Assembly (NCBI RefSeq): GCF_003260275.1
Contig: NZ_QJHB01000001.1
Coordinates: forward strand, 62,001-126,000
Source of the DNA: Homoserinimonas sp. OAct 916
GTDB taxonomy: Bacteria > Actinomycetota > Actinomycetes > Actinomycetales > Microbacteriaceae
Direction of reading: 5' to 3'
DNA: 64,000 bases
The notes below the pieces were generated by a model. The model saw nothing but the letters and a program-made list of their open reading frames with translations, searched no databases and was not told where the DNA came from. Position numbers and translations under genes: made by a program. Shown piece by piece: positions 18,048 to 28,611 of the stretch (position 1 is the stretch's first letter; the number at the start of each line of letters is the position of its first letter).

Positions 18048-18791
18048 TCAGACCAGAAGTTCCAGCTCGCCCGGTGCGCCACGGGAGAGCCGAAAGCCGG
18101 CGCCCGCGGCCCAGTCGATGAGCTCCGACACCGTGGCGTGGTTCGCCCCCGAAGTGATCAGGGCCCTCACGAGGGAACCCTTCGCCGTCTTGTTGAAGTG
18201 GTTCAGGGCGCGCTTTCGGCCATCCGTGCCCTCGGTCACGACTCGCAGGTAGTACGACCCCTCCCGCACCGGCGCAGGCCCGAGCGCAACATACGACTGC
18301 GAACGAAGGTCGAGGATCAGGTCGTCTCGTGCGCTGAGAGCTGAACGGAGGGCGTCACTCCAGTATTTGCCCAATGTGAACCCCGGCACCCGCGAATTGT
18401 GCGAAAGCCGATACACCGGGATCAGGTCGGCAGCCCCGACGAGCCCGAAGAGGGCCGAGTGCACCACGACGTGCCGAGTTGCGAACTCGCGTTCCTGCGT
18501 GGTGAGCTCGCTCGCCTTTATCGGATCGAAGAGCACACCGGTGTACCGCTCGAGCACGGGCAGGGTCGGCGACGAGGACACCGTACGATTGCGCTCCACC
18601 TCGAACAACTGCTTCGGCCCAAGTTTCAGGGCGGCCATACTCTGTTCCTCATTCGCCGCCAATTCTTCCACCGCCTGAAGCAACGAGGCGCGATGAGCGG
18701 CCAGGCCGGGAAACGACAAACCCGTCAGGTCGAGCGCGCCCGAGCTGCCGCCACTGGTCTTGGTCTCAGACGGCGGCAGGATGATCAACAT
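18048..18791 (-). CDS. yaaA: Peroxide stress protein YaaA (DUF328)
   Basis: A 247-residue cytoplasmic protein. The family opening MLIILPPSETKT and later blocks RYTGVLFD, HSALFGLVGAADLIPVYRLS, YWSDALRSAL and LRSQSYV are present. In E. coli YaaA limits free iron and protects DNA during peroxide stress. The upstream side carries a short 15-bp array shared with the region after atpC, so the gene likely has its own promoter there. Confidence 0.92.
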   Translation of the reverse strand: MLIILPPSETKTSGGSSGALDLTGLSFPGLAAHRASLLQAVEELAANEEQSMAALKLGPKQLFEVERNRTVSSSPTLPVLERYTGVLFDPIKASELTTQEREFATRHVVVHSALFGLVGAADLIPVYRLSHNSRVPGFTLGKYWSDALRSALSARDDLILDLRSQSYVALGPAPVREGSYYLRVVTEGTDGRKRALNHFNKTAKGSLVRALITSGANHATVSELIDWAAGAGFRLSRGAPGELELLV

Positions 18792-18799
18792 GGTTCACC

Positions 18800-18859
18800 T
18801 TCGACGAGGAGGGGCTCAACGACGACACGCTGAGCGACAACACTTTCAACGACAACGGG
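18800..18859. repeat. 15-bp tandem repeat upstream of yaaA
   Basis: Four 15-bp units; the last three (from 18815) are clear, with consensus cTCAACGACaACAcg. The first (18800-18814) is more diverged. It occupies the spacer between the yaaA start and the atpC terminator. Confidence 0.8.
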
Positions 18860-18883
18860 GACGAGCAGAATGCCCGTCCCCGT
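18855..18883 (-). terminator. atp operon terminator
   Basis: A 9-bp perfect stem, ACGGGGACG with CGTCCCCGT, and an 11-base loop, 25 bp after the atpC stop. It lies where transcription of the ATP synthase operon should end. No U-tract follows. Confidence 0.75.
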
Positions 18884-18907
18884 CGTCTCAATTCAGTGTT
18901 CGAGCGG

Positions 18908-19177
18908 CTACTTCACCAGTTCGGCATGGTGTGCCACGATGGTGATGGCATTGTTCTCCACGGAGAGAAAGCCATCATCTGCATTCGCGATGAGCTTGGT
19001 GCCGTCGAGCTTCGTGATCCGCACCTCGCCGCTGCCGAGAATGGCGAGCATCGGCTCGTGCCCGGAGAGGATACCGATCTCACCGACAACGGTGCGAGCG
19101 ACCACGAATGACGCCTCGCCCGACCACACTTCGTGGTCGGCCGCTACGAGCGAGACCTGCAATGGGGCCGAAGCCAT
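18908..19177 (-). CDS. atpC: F1Fo ATP synthase subunit epsilon
   Basis: An 89-residue subunit consisting of the N-terminal beta-sandwich (PLQVSLVAADHEVWSGEAS, GEIGILSGHEPMLAIL) without the C-terminal helical arm seen in longer homologues. It is part of the rotor stalk, coupling gamma to the c-ring. The short form is usual in actinobacteria. The ATG is two bases after the atpD stop. Last gene of the operon. Confidence 0.95.
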   Translation of the reverse strand: MASAPLQVSLVAADHEVWSGEASFVVARTVVGEIGILSGHEPMLAILGSGEVRITKLDGTKLIANADDGFLSVENNAITIVAHHAELVK

Positions 19178-19179
19178 GA

Positions 19180-20670
<1,491 letters not shown>

Positions 20671-20722
20671 CTAGAGACGTGAATCTGTCAAAACTTGGAT
20701 GATGTGCGATCGTGCCAGGTGT

Positions 20723-21622
20723 TCATTTACCCGACCCGAGGGCGTCGGCGCCGCCGACGATCTCTGAGATCTGTTGGGTGATTTCAGACTGGCGCGCGTT
20801 GTTCGCGAGCCGGGTGTAGTTGGTGATGAGCTTGTCTGCGTTGTCGCTGGCGGACTTCATCGCCTTCTGGGTCGCGGCATGCTTTGACGCCGCAGACATC
20901 AACATGGCATTGTACAGCCGGCTCTCGATGTACACCGGCAACAGTGAATCCAGAACCTCTTCGACATCCGGTTCGAATTCGTACAGCGGCAGAGTCGCGG
21001 TGCTGTCTGGCTCCTCGACGCCTTCGACGACTTCCAACGGAAGCAGTCTGACGACCTCCGGAACCTGGCTCAACATGTTCACGAACCGGTTGTAGATGAT
21101 GTGGATCTCGTCGACACCGCCTTCGCTCGCGTCGCGCAGGAACGCCTCGAGCACAGCCTGGCCGATCTCCTGTGCCGTCTCGAACTGTGGCGCATCCGTT
21201 CCGCCGGTCCACACTCGCTCGGCGTCGCGCTTGCGGAACGCGAAGTAGGCATTCGCCTTACGGCCCACCAGAAAGTAGACGACCTCTTTGCCCTGGCTGC
21301 GCAGGAGTTCGGCGAGCTGCTCCGACTCCTTCAACACGTTGGCGTTGAATGCGCCCGCGAGACCCCGATCGGAGGCGAAGATGACGACCGCAGCGCGTTC
21401 GATCTTTTCCGGCTCCGTGGTGAGCACGTGGTCGATGTTCGAGTACGTCGCCACAGCGGACACCGCACGGGTGATCGCCCGCGAGTACGGCGTCGACTCA
21501 CGCACGCGCGCCTGCGCCTTTTGGATCCGCGAGGCGGAGATCAACTCCATTGCTCGCGTGATCTTCTTGGTCGTCTGGGCAGAACGAATCTTCTGCCGGT
21601 AGACCCGAAGTTGCGCTCCCAT
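20723..21622 (-). CDS. atpG: F1Fo ATP synthase subunit gamma
   Basis: A 299-residue central rotor shaft. The N-terminal coiled helix ([22 protein letters not shown]) and the C-terminal helix ([20 protein letters not shown]) frame the Rossmann-like middle ([14 protein letters not shown]). The ATG lies two bases after the atpA stop. Confidence 0.97.
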   Translation of the reverse strand: MGAQLRVYRQKIRSAQTTKKITRAMELISASRIQKAQARVRESTPYSRAITRAVSAVATYSNIDHVLTTEPEKIERAAVVIFASDRGLAGAFNANVLKESEQLAELLRSQGKEVVYFLVGRKANAYFAFRKRDAERVWTGGTDAPQFETAQEIGQAVLEAFLRDASEGGVDEIHIIYNRFVNMLSQVPEVVRLLPLEVVEGVEEPDSTATLPLYEFEPDVEEVLDSLLPVYIESRLYNAMLMSAASKHAATQKAMKSASDNADKLITNYTRLANNARQSEITQQISEIVGGADALGSGK

Positions 21623-21624
21623 GG

Positions 21625-23262
21625 TTAGCGGCGGCCCTTCACGATCTTCTCTTGGTTGACATCTTCTTCGTCAATGGCGGTGAACTCCTCGCGTCCGACC
21701 GAGGCGAGTGGCTTGCCCTCGCCGGTCTGGAACTCGAGCTTGAACGTATCGATCGAGGCGGCGAGAGCGTCAGCCGTCTCATCAGACAGCACGTTCGTCT
21801 CGCGCAGCGTGGAGAGGATCTCGGTGTTGCGGCCCAAGTAGTCGAGCAGTTCACGCTCGAACCTCAGGATGTCCTCAACCGGAACTTCGTCGAGCTTGCC
21901 GTTGGTGCCGGCCCAGATCGCGACGACCTGGTCCTCGACCGGGTACGGCGAGTACTGCGGCTGCTTGAGCAACTCGGTCAACCGGGCACCACGGGCGAGC
22001 TGGCGGCGGCTGGCGGGGTCGAGGTCAGACGCGAACATCGCGAACGCCTCGAGCGAACGGTACTGCGCCAACTCCAGCTTCAGTGTTCCGGAGACCTTCT
22101 TGATGCTCTTCACCTGGGCGTCTCCACCGACACGCGACACCGAGATGCCCACGTCGACTGCGGGGCGCTGGTTGGCGTTGAACAGGTCGGACTGCAGGAA
22201 GATCTGGCCGTCGGTGATCGAGATCACGTTGGTCGGAATGTAGGCCGACACGTCGTTGGCCTTGGTCTCGATGATGGGCAGACCCGTCATCGAGCCGGCG
22301 CCCAACTCGTCAGACAGCTTGGCGCACCGCTCAAGCAACCGGGAGTGCAGGTAGAACACGTCACCGGGGTAGGCTTCGCGGCCCGGCGGGCGCCGCAGCA
22401 GCAGGGAGACGGCGCGGTAGGCCTCGGCCTGCTTCGACAGGTCGTCGAAGACGATCAGCACGTGCTTGCCGTCGTACATCCAGTGCTGCCCGATGGCGCT
22501 TCCGGTGTACGGGGCGAGGTACTTGAAGCCGGCGGGGTCGGATGCGGGCGACGCGACGATCGTGGTGTACTCCATCGCACCGGCTTCCTCGAGGGCGCCC
22601 TTCACCGAAGCGATGGTGGAGCCCTTCTGGCCGATCGCAACATAGATGCATCGCACCTGCTTGTTCACGTCACCGGAATCCCAGTTGGCCTTCTGGTTGA
22701 TGATGGTGTCGATGGCGAGAGCGGTCTTGCCGGTCTGGCGGTCACCGATGATCAGCTGACGCTGGCCGCGACCGATCGGGATCATCGCGTCGATCGCCTT
22801 GATGCCGGTCTGCATCGGCTCGTGCACGGACTTACGGGCCATCACGCCGGGAGCCTGGAGCTCCAATGCGCGACGAACGTCAGTCTTGACCTCGCCGAGG
22901 CCATCGATGGGGGAACCCAGCGGGTCAACCACACGGCCGAGGAACGCATCGCCGACGGGCACCGAGAGTACCTCGCCCGTGCGCTGCACCTCCATGCCCT
23001 CGACGATTCCGGAGAACTCGCCCAAGATGATGACACCGATCTCATCCTCGTCCAGGTTCTGGGCAAGTCCCAGGGTGCCATTGGCGAATTTGATGAGCTC
23101 GTTGGCCATCACGCCGGGAAGTCCCTCGACGTGGGCGATGCCGTCACCGGCATCGATCACGGTGCCGACCTCGGTCGCTGCCGCGGTTCCGGGCTCATAG
23201 GACGTGACGAAGTCCTTCAGAGCATCACGAATCTCATCCGGGCTGATCGTAAGTTCTGCCAT
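21625..23262 (-). CDS. atpA: F1Fo ATP synthase subunit alpha
   Basis: A 545-residue non-catalytic nucleotide-binding subunit. Walker A is [36 protein letters not shown] and the C-terminal helical domain are standard. It begins [20 protein letters not shown] 114-bp spacer with hairpins and a short repeat separates it from atpH. Confidence 0.98.
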   Translation of the reverse strand: MAELTISPDEIRDALKDFVTSYEPGTAAATEVGTVIDAGDGIAHVEGLPGVMANELIKFANGTLGLAQNLDEDEIGVIILGEFSGIVEGMEVQRTGEVLSVPVGDAFLGRVVDPLGSPIDGLGEVKTDVRRALELQAPGVMARKSVHEPMQTGIKAIDAMIPIGRGQRQLIIGDRQTGKTALAIDTIINQKANWDSGDVNKQVRCIYVAIGQKGSTIASVKGALEEAGAMEYTTIVASPASDPAGFKYLAPYTGSAIGQHWMYDGKHVLIVFDDLSKQAEAYRAVSLLLRRPPGREAYPGDVFYLHSRLLERCAKLSDELGAGSMTGLPIIETKANDVSAYIPTNVISITDGQIFLQSDLFNANQRPAVDVGISVSRVGGDAQVKSIKKVSGTLKLELAQYRSLEAFAMFASDLDPASRRQLARGARLTELLKQPQYSPYPVEDQVVAIWAGTNGKLDEVPVEDILRFERELLDYLGRNTEILSTLRETNVLSDETADALAASIDTFKLEFQTGEGKPLASVGREEFTAIDEEDVNQEKIVKGRR

Positions 23263-23344
23263 CTGAAGTTCCTCTTTGTCTCTTGTCCTGGGGGTTGGCC
23301 CCCGCGGTGTAAAAATTGGGGAAGCGCTGGCTTCAGCGCTGCTT

Positions 23345-23389
23345 TTTCAGTACTACGTGTTTCCGTGCTGCGTGTTTCAGTGCTGCAAC
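23345..23389. repeat. 15-bp tandem repeat over the atpH stop codon
   Basis: Three 15-bp units (plus-strand consensus TTTCAGTgCTgCGTG). The atpH stop (23377-23379) is inside the rightmost unit, and the array runs on downstream into the atpH-atpA spacer. Two further inverted repeats lie in the same spacer: GGGGG/CCCCC near 23290-23303 and AGCGCTG/CAGCGCT at 23323-23340. Confidence 0.85.
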
Positions 23390-24171
23390 TGCAGCTTCAA
23401 GTCCTTGATACGGGTGGCAATGCTGCCGTCGATCACGTCGTCGCCGATCTGCACCCGCAGTCCACCGACGACGCTCGGATCGATCACGGTGTTCAGCTGT
23501 AGCCGCCGGCCATACATCGCACTCAGCTTCTCGTTCAGCGTGTTGAGTTGCGTTTCGGCGATCGGCGCCGCACTGGTGACGGTCGCCACGTGCAGCCCTG
23601 CCGCATCGGCGACGATCGAGGCCGCGAAGCCCGTGAGCTTGCGCACCCGGCGTCCGCGCGGCTGGGCGATCAGATGATCGACGATCGCCCTTGTTGCCGG
23701 CGACGCCTTATCGAGCAGTCGATCGACCAGCGCAAGCTTTGCACCGGTGTCGCCGAGTTTGTTGCCCAGGGCGAGTTCCAATTCGGAGTTGCTGGCGACG
23801 GCCTCCCCGAAGGTGAACAGTTCGTCTTCAACCGATACCGTGCCGACGCTCGCGATGGCCGCGGCACGGATGCCAAGATCTTCAAGTCCCACGAGCAGGT
23901 CGTCCTGATCGGAGAAGCGGCTCGTGGCCAACGTCTTCAGCAGCACGGTGGCATTGCCCCCGAGCTTCGACCCGAACACCTGGTCGACCAGGGCTGCCTT
24001 CTTCTCAGGTGTGGCTGCCGAGTCGGCCAGAGCTGCCTTCAACGGCGCGGACGCGCCGACGGCACGTCCCGCGGCAAAGAGGTCTTCGGCTGTCGCCAAA
24101 TCGATCTTGTCGCCGAGGTCTGTGAGCGCCGCCCTGCCCCTGGCCAATGCTTCTCTGGTCGCGCTTCCCAT
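23377..24171 (-). CDS. atpH: F1Fo ATP synthase subunit delta
   Basis: A 264-residue peripheral stalk subunit that joins b to the top of F1. It is about 80 residues longer than E. coli delta, as is normal for this phylum. The C-terminal block VDPSVVGGLRVQIGDDVIDGS is diagnostic. The ATG overlaps the atpF stop by one base (TAATG). The final residues LQLQH adjoin a 15-bp repeat. Confidence 0.95.
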   Translation of the reverse strand: MGSATREALARGRAALTDLGDKIDLATAEDLFAAGRAVGASAPLKAALADSAATPEKKAALVDQVFGSKLGGNATVLLKTLATSRFSDQDDLLVGLEDLGIRAAAIASVGTVSVEDELFTFGEAVASNSELELALGNKLGDTGAKLALVDRLLDKASPATRAIVDHLIAQPRGRRVRKLTGFAASIVADAAGLHVATVTSAAPIAETQLNTLNEKLSAMYGRRLQLNTVIDPSVVGGLRVQIGDDVIDGSIATRIKDLKLQLQH

Positions 24172-24764
24172 TACTTGGTCAAGCCTGCCTTATCCGTTTC
24201 GCTTTTTTCGAGGTCGGCCAGGAATCGGTCGACGATCGATGAGGCCTTGGCGTCGTCGGTCAACGACTCCCCGATCACGCCGGAGGCGAGATCCAGAGCC
24301 AGTGAGCCGACCTCCTGGCGCAGTGAGACCACTGCGGCCTGCCGTTCGGCCTCGATCTGCGTCTTGGCCTGCGCGGTGACCCGAGCTGCCTCGACGCCCG
24401 CCTGCTCCTTCAGGTCAGCGAGAATACGCTGTCCGTCGGCTCGGGCGGTCTCGCGGATGCTCCCGGCCTCGGCACGTGCCTCGGCCAGCTGGGCGGTGTA
24501 CTCCTCAAGGGCGGCCTCAGCCTGACGCTGGGCCTCATCGGCCTTGGCGATGTTGCCCTCGATGGCGGCAGAACGCCTGTCCAGCATCTGCTGGAAATTT
24601 GGCAGAATCTTCCAGAAGAAGACCGCGAGCACGACCGCGAAGCACAGCGCCGACCAAACGAGATCGTAGACCGCTGGCAGCAACAGGTTCGGCGCAGCCT
24701 CAGCTGAGGCTGCCTGAATCAGCGCTCCTTGCATCAGCGCTCCTTGAATCAGCACAGTGTTCAC
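24171..24764 (-). CDS. atpF: F1Fo ATP synthase subunit b
   Basis: A 197-residue subunit: one membrane helix (about 35-55, LVWSALCFAVVLAVFFW) then a long charged coiled coil. It forms the stator. The N-terminus is unusual: residues 5-19 are encoded by a 15-bp tandem repeat (LIQGA-LMQGA-LIQAA) ahead of the normal AEAAPNLLLP. The ATG at 24764 is used; an ATG ten codons in lies inside the repeat and could also work. Confidence 0.95.
   Translation of the reverse strand: MNTVLIQGALMQGALIQAASAEAAPNLLLPAVYDLVWSALCFAVVLAVFFWKILPNFQQMLDRRSAAIEGNIAKADEAQRQAEAALEEYTAQLAEARAEAGSIRETARADGQRILADLKEQAGVEAARVTAQAKTQIEAERQAAVVSLRQEVGSLALDLASGVIGESLTDDAKASSIVDRFLADLEKSETDKAGLTK
24715..24759. repeat. In-frame 15-bp repeat in the atpF N-terminus
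   Basis: Three 15-bp units (plus strand TGaATCAGCGCTCCT); two are identical but for one base, the third is diverged. They are in the reading frame, so each copy adds five residues. Confidence 0.85.
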
Positions 24765-24768
24765 CTTC

Positions 24769-25849
<1,081 letters not shown>

Positions 25850-26030
25850 GTTCACAGCGTTAGCTAGCAGGGCCGTCTCCTGTTTCGGGCGTAGAGCGTG
25901 ACGCTCTCGCGAGTTCAGATGGTGGGATGATGACCGAACCTCGTCGGCCATCCACGTCTATTTTTTGCGCATCGTCTCCGACACGAGATTTCGGCCCGAC
26001 TTTCTCGTCACCGGCCGAATAACCTCCATT

Positions 26031-26036
26031 ACTCTA
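26031..26036 (-). promoter_or_regulatory. Possible -10 of an atpB promoter
   Basis: On the minus strand TTTGCTAGAGTAAT carries an extended -10 (TGcTAGAGT). A near-identical GCTAGAGT lies at 43192-43197 ahead of lysA. The -35 is weak in both. The gap 25850-26078 between atpB and atpI holds no gene that I can support. Confidence 0.4.
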
Positions 26037-26078
26037 GCAAAGGAAATCCCTTGGAGACGAATCGAATTCCCGATTGCC

Positions 26079-26570
26079 TCAGGCCTCATGGTTCTGGTCT
26101 TGACTCTCGTCGTATCCGGTCGGCAGCATGACGTCGCTGGCATACGGCATTCGAGTCTTCATAACGACCACGACGTCGATGACCAGGGAGCCGATGACCC
26201 CGATCACGAGGCAGAGGAAAAGCACCATGGTGTTGATCCAGGGCTGGTCCTTGAGCACGAGTGCGAGCACGATGAACAGGATGAACTTCAGCAGCCAGGC
26301 TCCCAGGACGATCGGGAAGAATGCGGCGACGTGAAAACGATTGGCCAACAGGATGCTGCCCACCGTGATTCCAAGGAACACCGCGGCCATGGCCGCGCCG
26401 ATCAGAGCGCTCCACACTCCGACCGGCCCGACCACGATGGCGCCGATCACGGCACCGACGACCCCAAGCGTCACCGCGAACAGGGCTCCCCAAGCGAGCG
26501 CCTTCACCAGCACGGGGGTGGAACTGTTGCCGGTTCCGGCGACCGAGGTTTCGTGTGCGGGGTTGGTCAT
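26079..26570 (-). CDS. AtpI-like membrane protein upstream of atpB
   Basis: A 163-residue membrane protein with four hydrophobic segments (about 22-48, 52-75, 83-105, 113-136) and a polar C-terminus. It occupies the atpI position between wecA and atpB in actinobacteria, where such proteins are thought to help c-ring assembly or ion supply. Sequence similarity within this family is weak, so the call leans on position and topology. The ATG follows AGGAGAG and overlaps the wecA stop by four bases. Confidence 0.75.
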   Translation of the reverse strand: MTNPAHETSVAGTGNSSTPVLVKALAWGALFAVTLGVVGAVIGAIVVGPVGVWSALIGAAMAAVFLGITVGSILLANRFHVAAFFPIVLGAWLLKFILFIVLALVLKDQPWINTMVLFLCLVIGVIGSLVIDVVVVMKTRMPYASDVMLPTGYDESQDQNHEA

Positions 26571-27706
26571 GAACTCTCCTTGGGTGTGGATGGGGCGGGT
26601 TGCAGGCGGCGTGCCCGATCTCGGCGGCCGAGCGGTGCCAGCGTGATGGCGAGGCAGGCGAGTAGGCCCACAGCCAAGAAGACGACGGCGATCCAATTCG
26701 GTTGCACGAGGTAGAACAGCAGGCAGCCGATCGAGAACACCGCCGTCCAGGCGTAAAAGATCAGCACGGCGTGAAAATGCGAGTGCCCCATATCGAGCAG
26801 CCTGTGGTGCAGGTGCTTGCGATCGGCGCTGAACGGGCTCTTTCCTGCGCGCAGCCGTCGGATCACCGCCATCGAGAAGTCGACCACGGGCACGATCAGC
26901 ACCGCGAACGGCAACAGTATCGGGATGAATGCGGGCAGGAACTGGGAGCGGCTGATGTTCGCCGGGTCGATGCTGCCAGTGACGGCAATCGCACCCGTCG
27001 CCATCAGGAGGCCGATCAGGAGGGCACCGGCATCGCCGATGAACATTCGTGCTGGGTGCCAGTTCAGCGGCAGGATGCCGACACACACGCCAACGAGAAC
27101 AACCGCGATCAACGACGCCAGGTTGAAGTAGTTCGACGGCGAGATGTCACGCCACAGCAGGTAGGTGTAGAGAAAGAAGACACCGTTCGCGATCAGGGCG
27201 ACTCCCACGACCAGCCCATCGAGCCCGTCGATGAAGTTGATCGCGTTCATCACCAGCACGATGGCAAAAATTGTGAGGATGAGGGAGACGTTGGAAGAGA
27301 ACAGGGCGATCTCACCGATCGGGATCGACAGGATCGTGACCCCCTTCCACGCGACCAGGCCGGCTGCGATGAACTGGCCGGCGAGCTTCGTCATCCAGTC
27401 CAGGTCCCAGATGTCGTCAATCACTCCCATCGCGACGATCAGGCCGGATGCCCCGAGAATGGCCAGGATCGGAACCGGGTCGTCGAAGACCAGCCGAAAG
27501 TAGCCGATCTGGGAGGCCACCGCGAAGGCCGCGAGAATTCCGATGAACATCGCGATTCCACCGAGCCTGGGTGTGGGCCGGGTGTGCACGTCGCGGTCCC
27601 GGATCATGGGATACCACTGATGTTTCAGGGCGACACGCCAGATCACGAAACCGAGCGCGAGGGTCACGATGGCCGCGATCAGTGCCATGAGGAGAAAGAG
27701 GAGCAT
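26567..27706 (-). CDS. WecA/TagO-type undecaprenyl-phosphate sugar-1-phosphate transferase
   Basis: A 379-residue polytopic membrane enzyme that starts a wall glycan by loading an amino-sugar phosphate onto undecaprenyl phosphate. MraY/WecA motifs are all there: RPTPRLGGIAMF, MGVIDDIWDLDW, NAINFIDGLDGLVVG, FIGDAGALLIG and DRKHLHHRLLDMGHSH. The position before the atp operon is conserved in actinobacteria. It starts two bases after the tsaC stop. Confidence 0.92.
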   Translation of the reverse strand: MLLFLLMALIAAIVTLALGFVIWRVALKHQWYPMIRDRDVHTRPTPRLGGIAMFIGILAAFAVASQIGYFRLVFDDPVPILAILGASGLIVAMGVIDDIWDLDWMTKLAGQFIAAGLVAWKGVTILSIPIGEIALFSSNVSLILTIFAIVLVMNAINFIDGLDGLVVGVALIANGVFFLYTYLLWRDISPSNYFNLASLIAVVLVGVCVGILPLNWHPARMFIGDAGALLIGLLMATGAIAVTGSIDPANISRSQFLPAFIPILLPFAVLIVPVVDFSMAVIRRLRAGKSPFSADRKHLHHRLLDMGHSHFHAVLIFYAWTAVFSIGCLLFYLVQPNWIAVVFLAVGLLACLAITLAPLGRRDRARRLQPAPSTPKESS

Positions 27707-27708
27707 GC

Positions 27709-28527
27709 CTAGCCGCTCGCCTGCGCCCCGGGTGCGATTGCATCGGGTCGCCCGGCATCGCTCGCCTCGGAATCGCTCGGCTCGGCATCGCTCGGCTCGG
27801 TATCGCTGGGCTCGGAATCCGCCACCGACGCGACGTCTGGCTCGGGCTCCTCGGTTGCACGTTCGAGCACGTCACCGATCACGGCGCGCAACTGTTCCTC
27901 GCTGATCACTCCAGAACGGAGCACGCGAATCTTTCCGCCCTCGGCCTGGAGCCCGGTGGCATCGATGATTGTGGAGCCCTGGTGCGCCCCGCCGGTGCCC
28001 TCGGCGCGACCGCCGTCGAGGTAGAGCGTCACCGAATTTCCGAGCATCCCCTCCGCCTCCTGGGCGGTGTCGGCCGCCGGCTGGCCGGTGAGGTTCGCGG
28101 ATGAGACGGCCAACGGTCCGGTCTCGGCGAGCAGTTCAAGTGCCACCGGGTTGGCGGGCATGCGCAGCGCGACGGTGCCGTGCGTGTCGCCGAGATCCCA
28201 GAGCAGCGAGGGCTGGGAGGGCAGGATGATCGTCAGCGCCCCCGGCCAGAACTCTGCGACCAGGTCGCGCACGGCAACGGGAACGTGGCTGGCGAGGGCG
28301 TCCAGGGTGGCCAGATCCGGAATGAGCACCGGCGGCGGCGCATGCCGGGTACGCCCCTTGGCGTCGAGCAATCGTTGCACCGCACGCGGGGTGAAAGCGT
28401 CGGCGGCGACCCCGTAAACGGTGTCTGTGGGGATGACGACAAGCTCGCCGCGTCCTATCGCCGCGCGTGCGAGCCTCATCCCGGCCAGGAGTTCGGTATT
28501 CTCCGAACAGTCATAGATGCGAGCCAT
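27709..28527 (-). CDS. tsaC: L-threonylcarbamoyladenylate synthase (Sua5/TsaC)
   Basis: A 272-residue enzyme that makes threonylcarbamoyl-AMP from threonine, bicarbonate and ATP for the t6A modification of tRNA. Motifs: VIPTDTVYGVAADAF, KGRTRHAPPPVLI, GTVALRMPAN and LAVSSANLTGQPA. The body ends near residue 220; the last 45 residues are an acidic Ser/Pro/Asp tail built by a 15-bp tandem repeat. The ATG at 28527 (MARIYDC) fits the family start. Confidence 0.93.
   Translation of the reverse strand: MARIYDCSENTELLAGMRLARAAIGRGELVVIPTDTVYGVAADAFTPRAVQRLLDAKGRTRHAPPPVLIPDLATLDALASHVPVAVRDLVAEFWPGALTIILPSQPSLLWDLGDTHGTVALRMPANPVALELLAETGPLAVSSANLTGQPAADTAQEAEGMLGNSVTLYLDGGRAEGTGGAHQGSTIIDATGLQAEGGKIRVLRSGVISEEQLRAVIGDVLERATEEPEPDVASVADSEPSDTEPSDAEPSDSEASDAGRPDAIAPGAQASG
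27740..27814. repeat. In-frame 15-bp repeat in the tsaC C-terminus
   Basis: Five units of 15 bp (plus-strand consensus GcATCGCTCGGCTCG), encoding EPSDT, EPSDA, EPSDS, EASDA and GRPDA. The middle units are the most alike and the outermost left unit is the most decayed. Confidence 0.93.
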
Positions 28528-28611
28528 TGCGAATAAATGATACCGCCGCCGGGCCACGCGAACCTGCAACCCACCTGCACTCCCCCTGCAGACGACCCAT
28601 GTCCTCTCACG

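Noticed and set aside
21652-23502. A 616-codon frame opposite atpA
   Set aside because: Antisense shadow of a high-GC gene; no recognisable domain, and atpA is certain.
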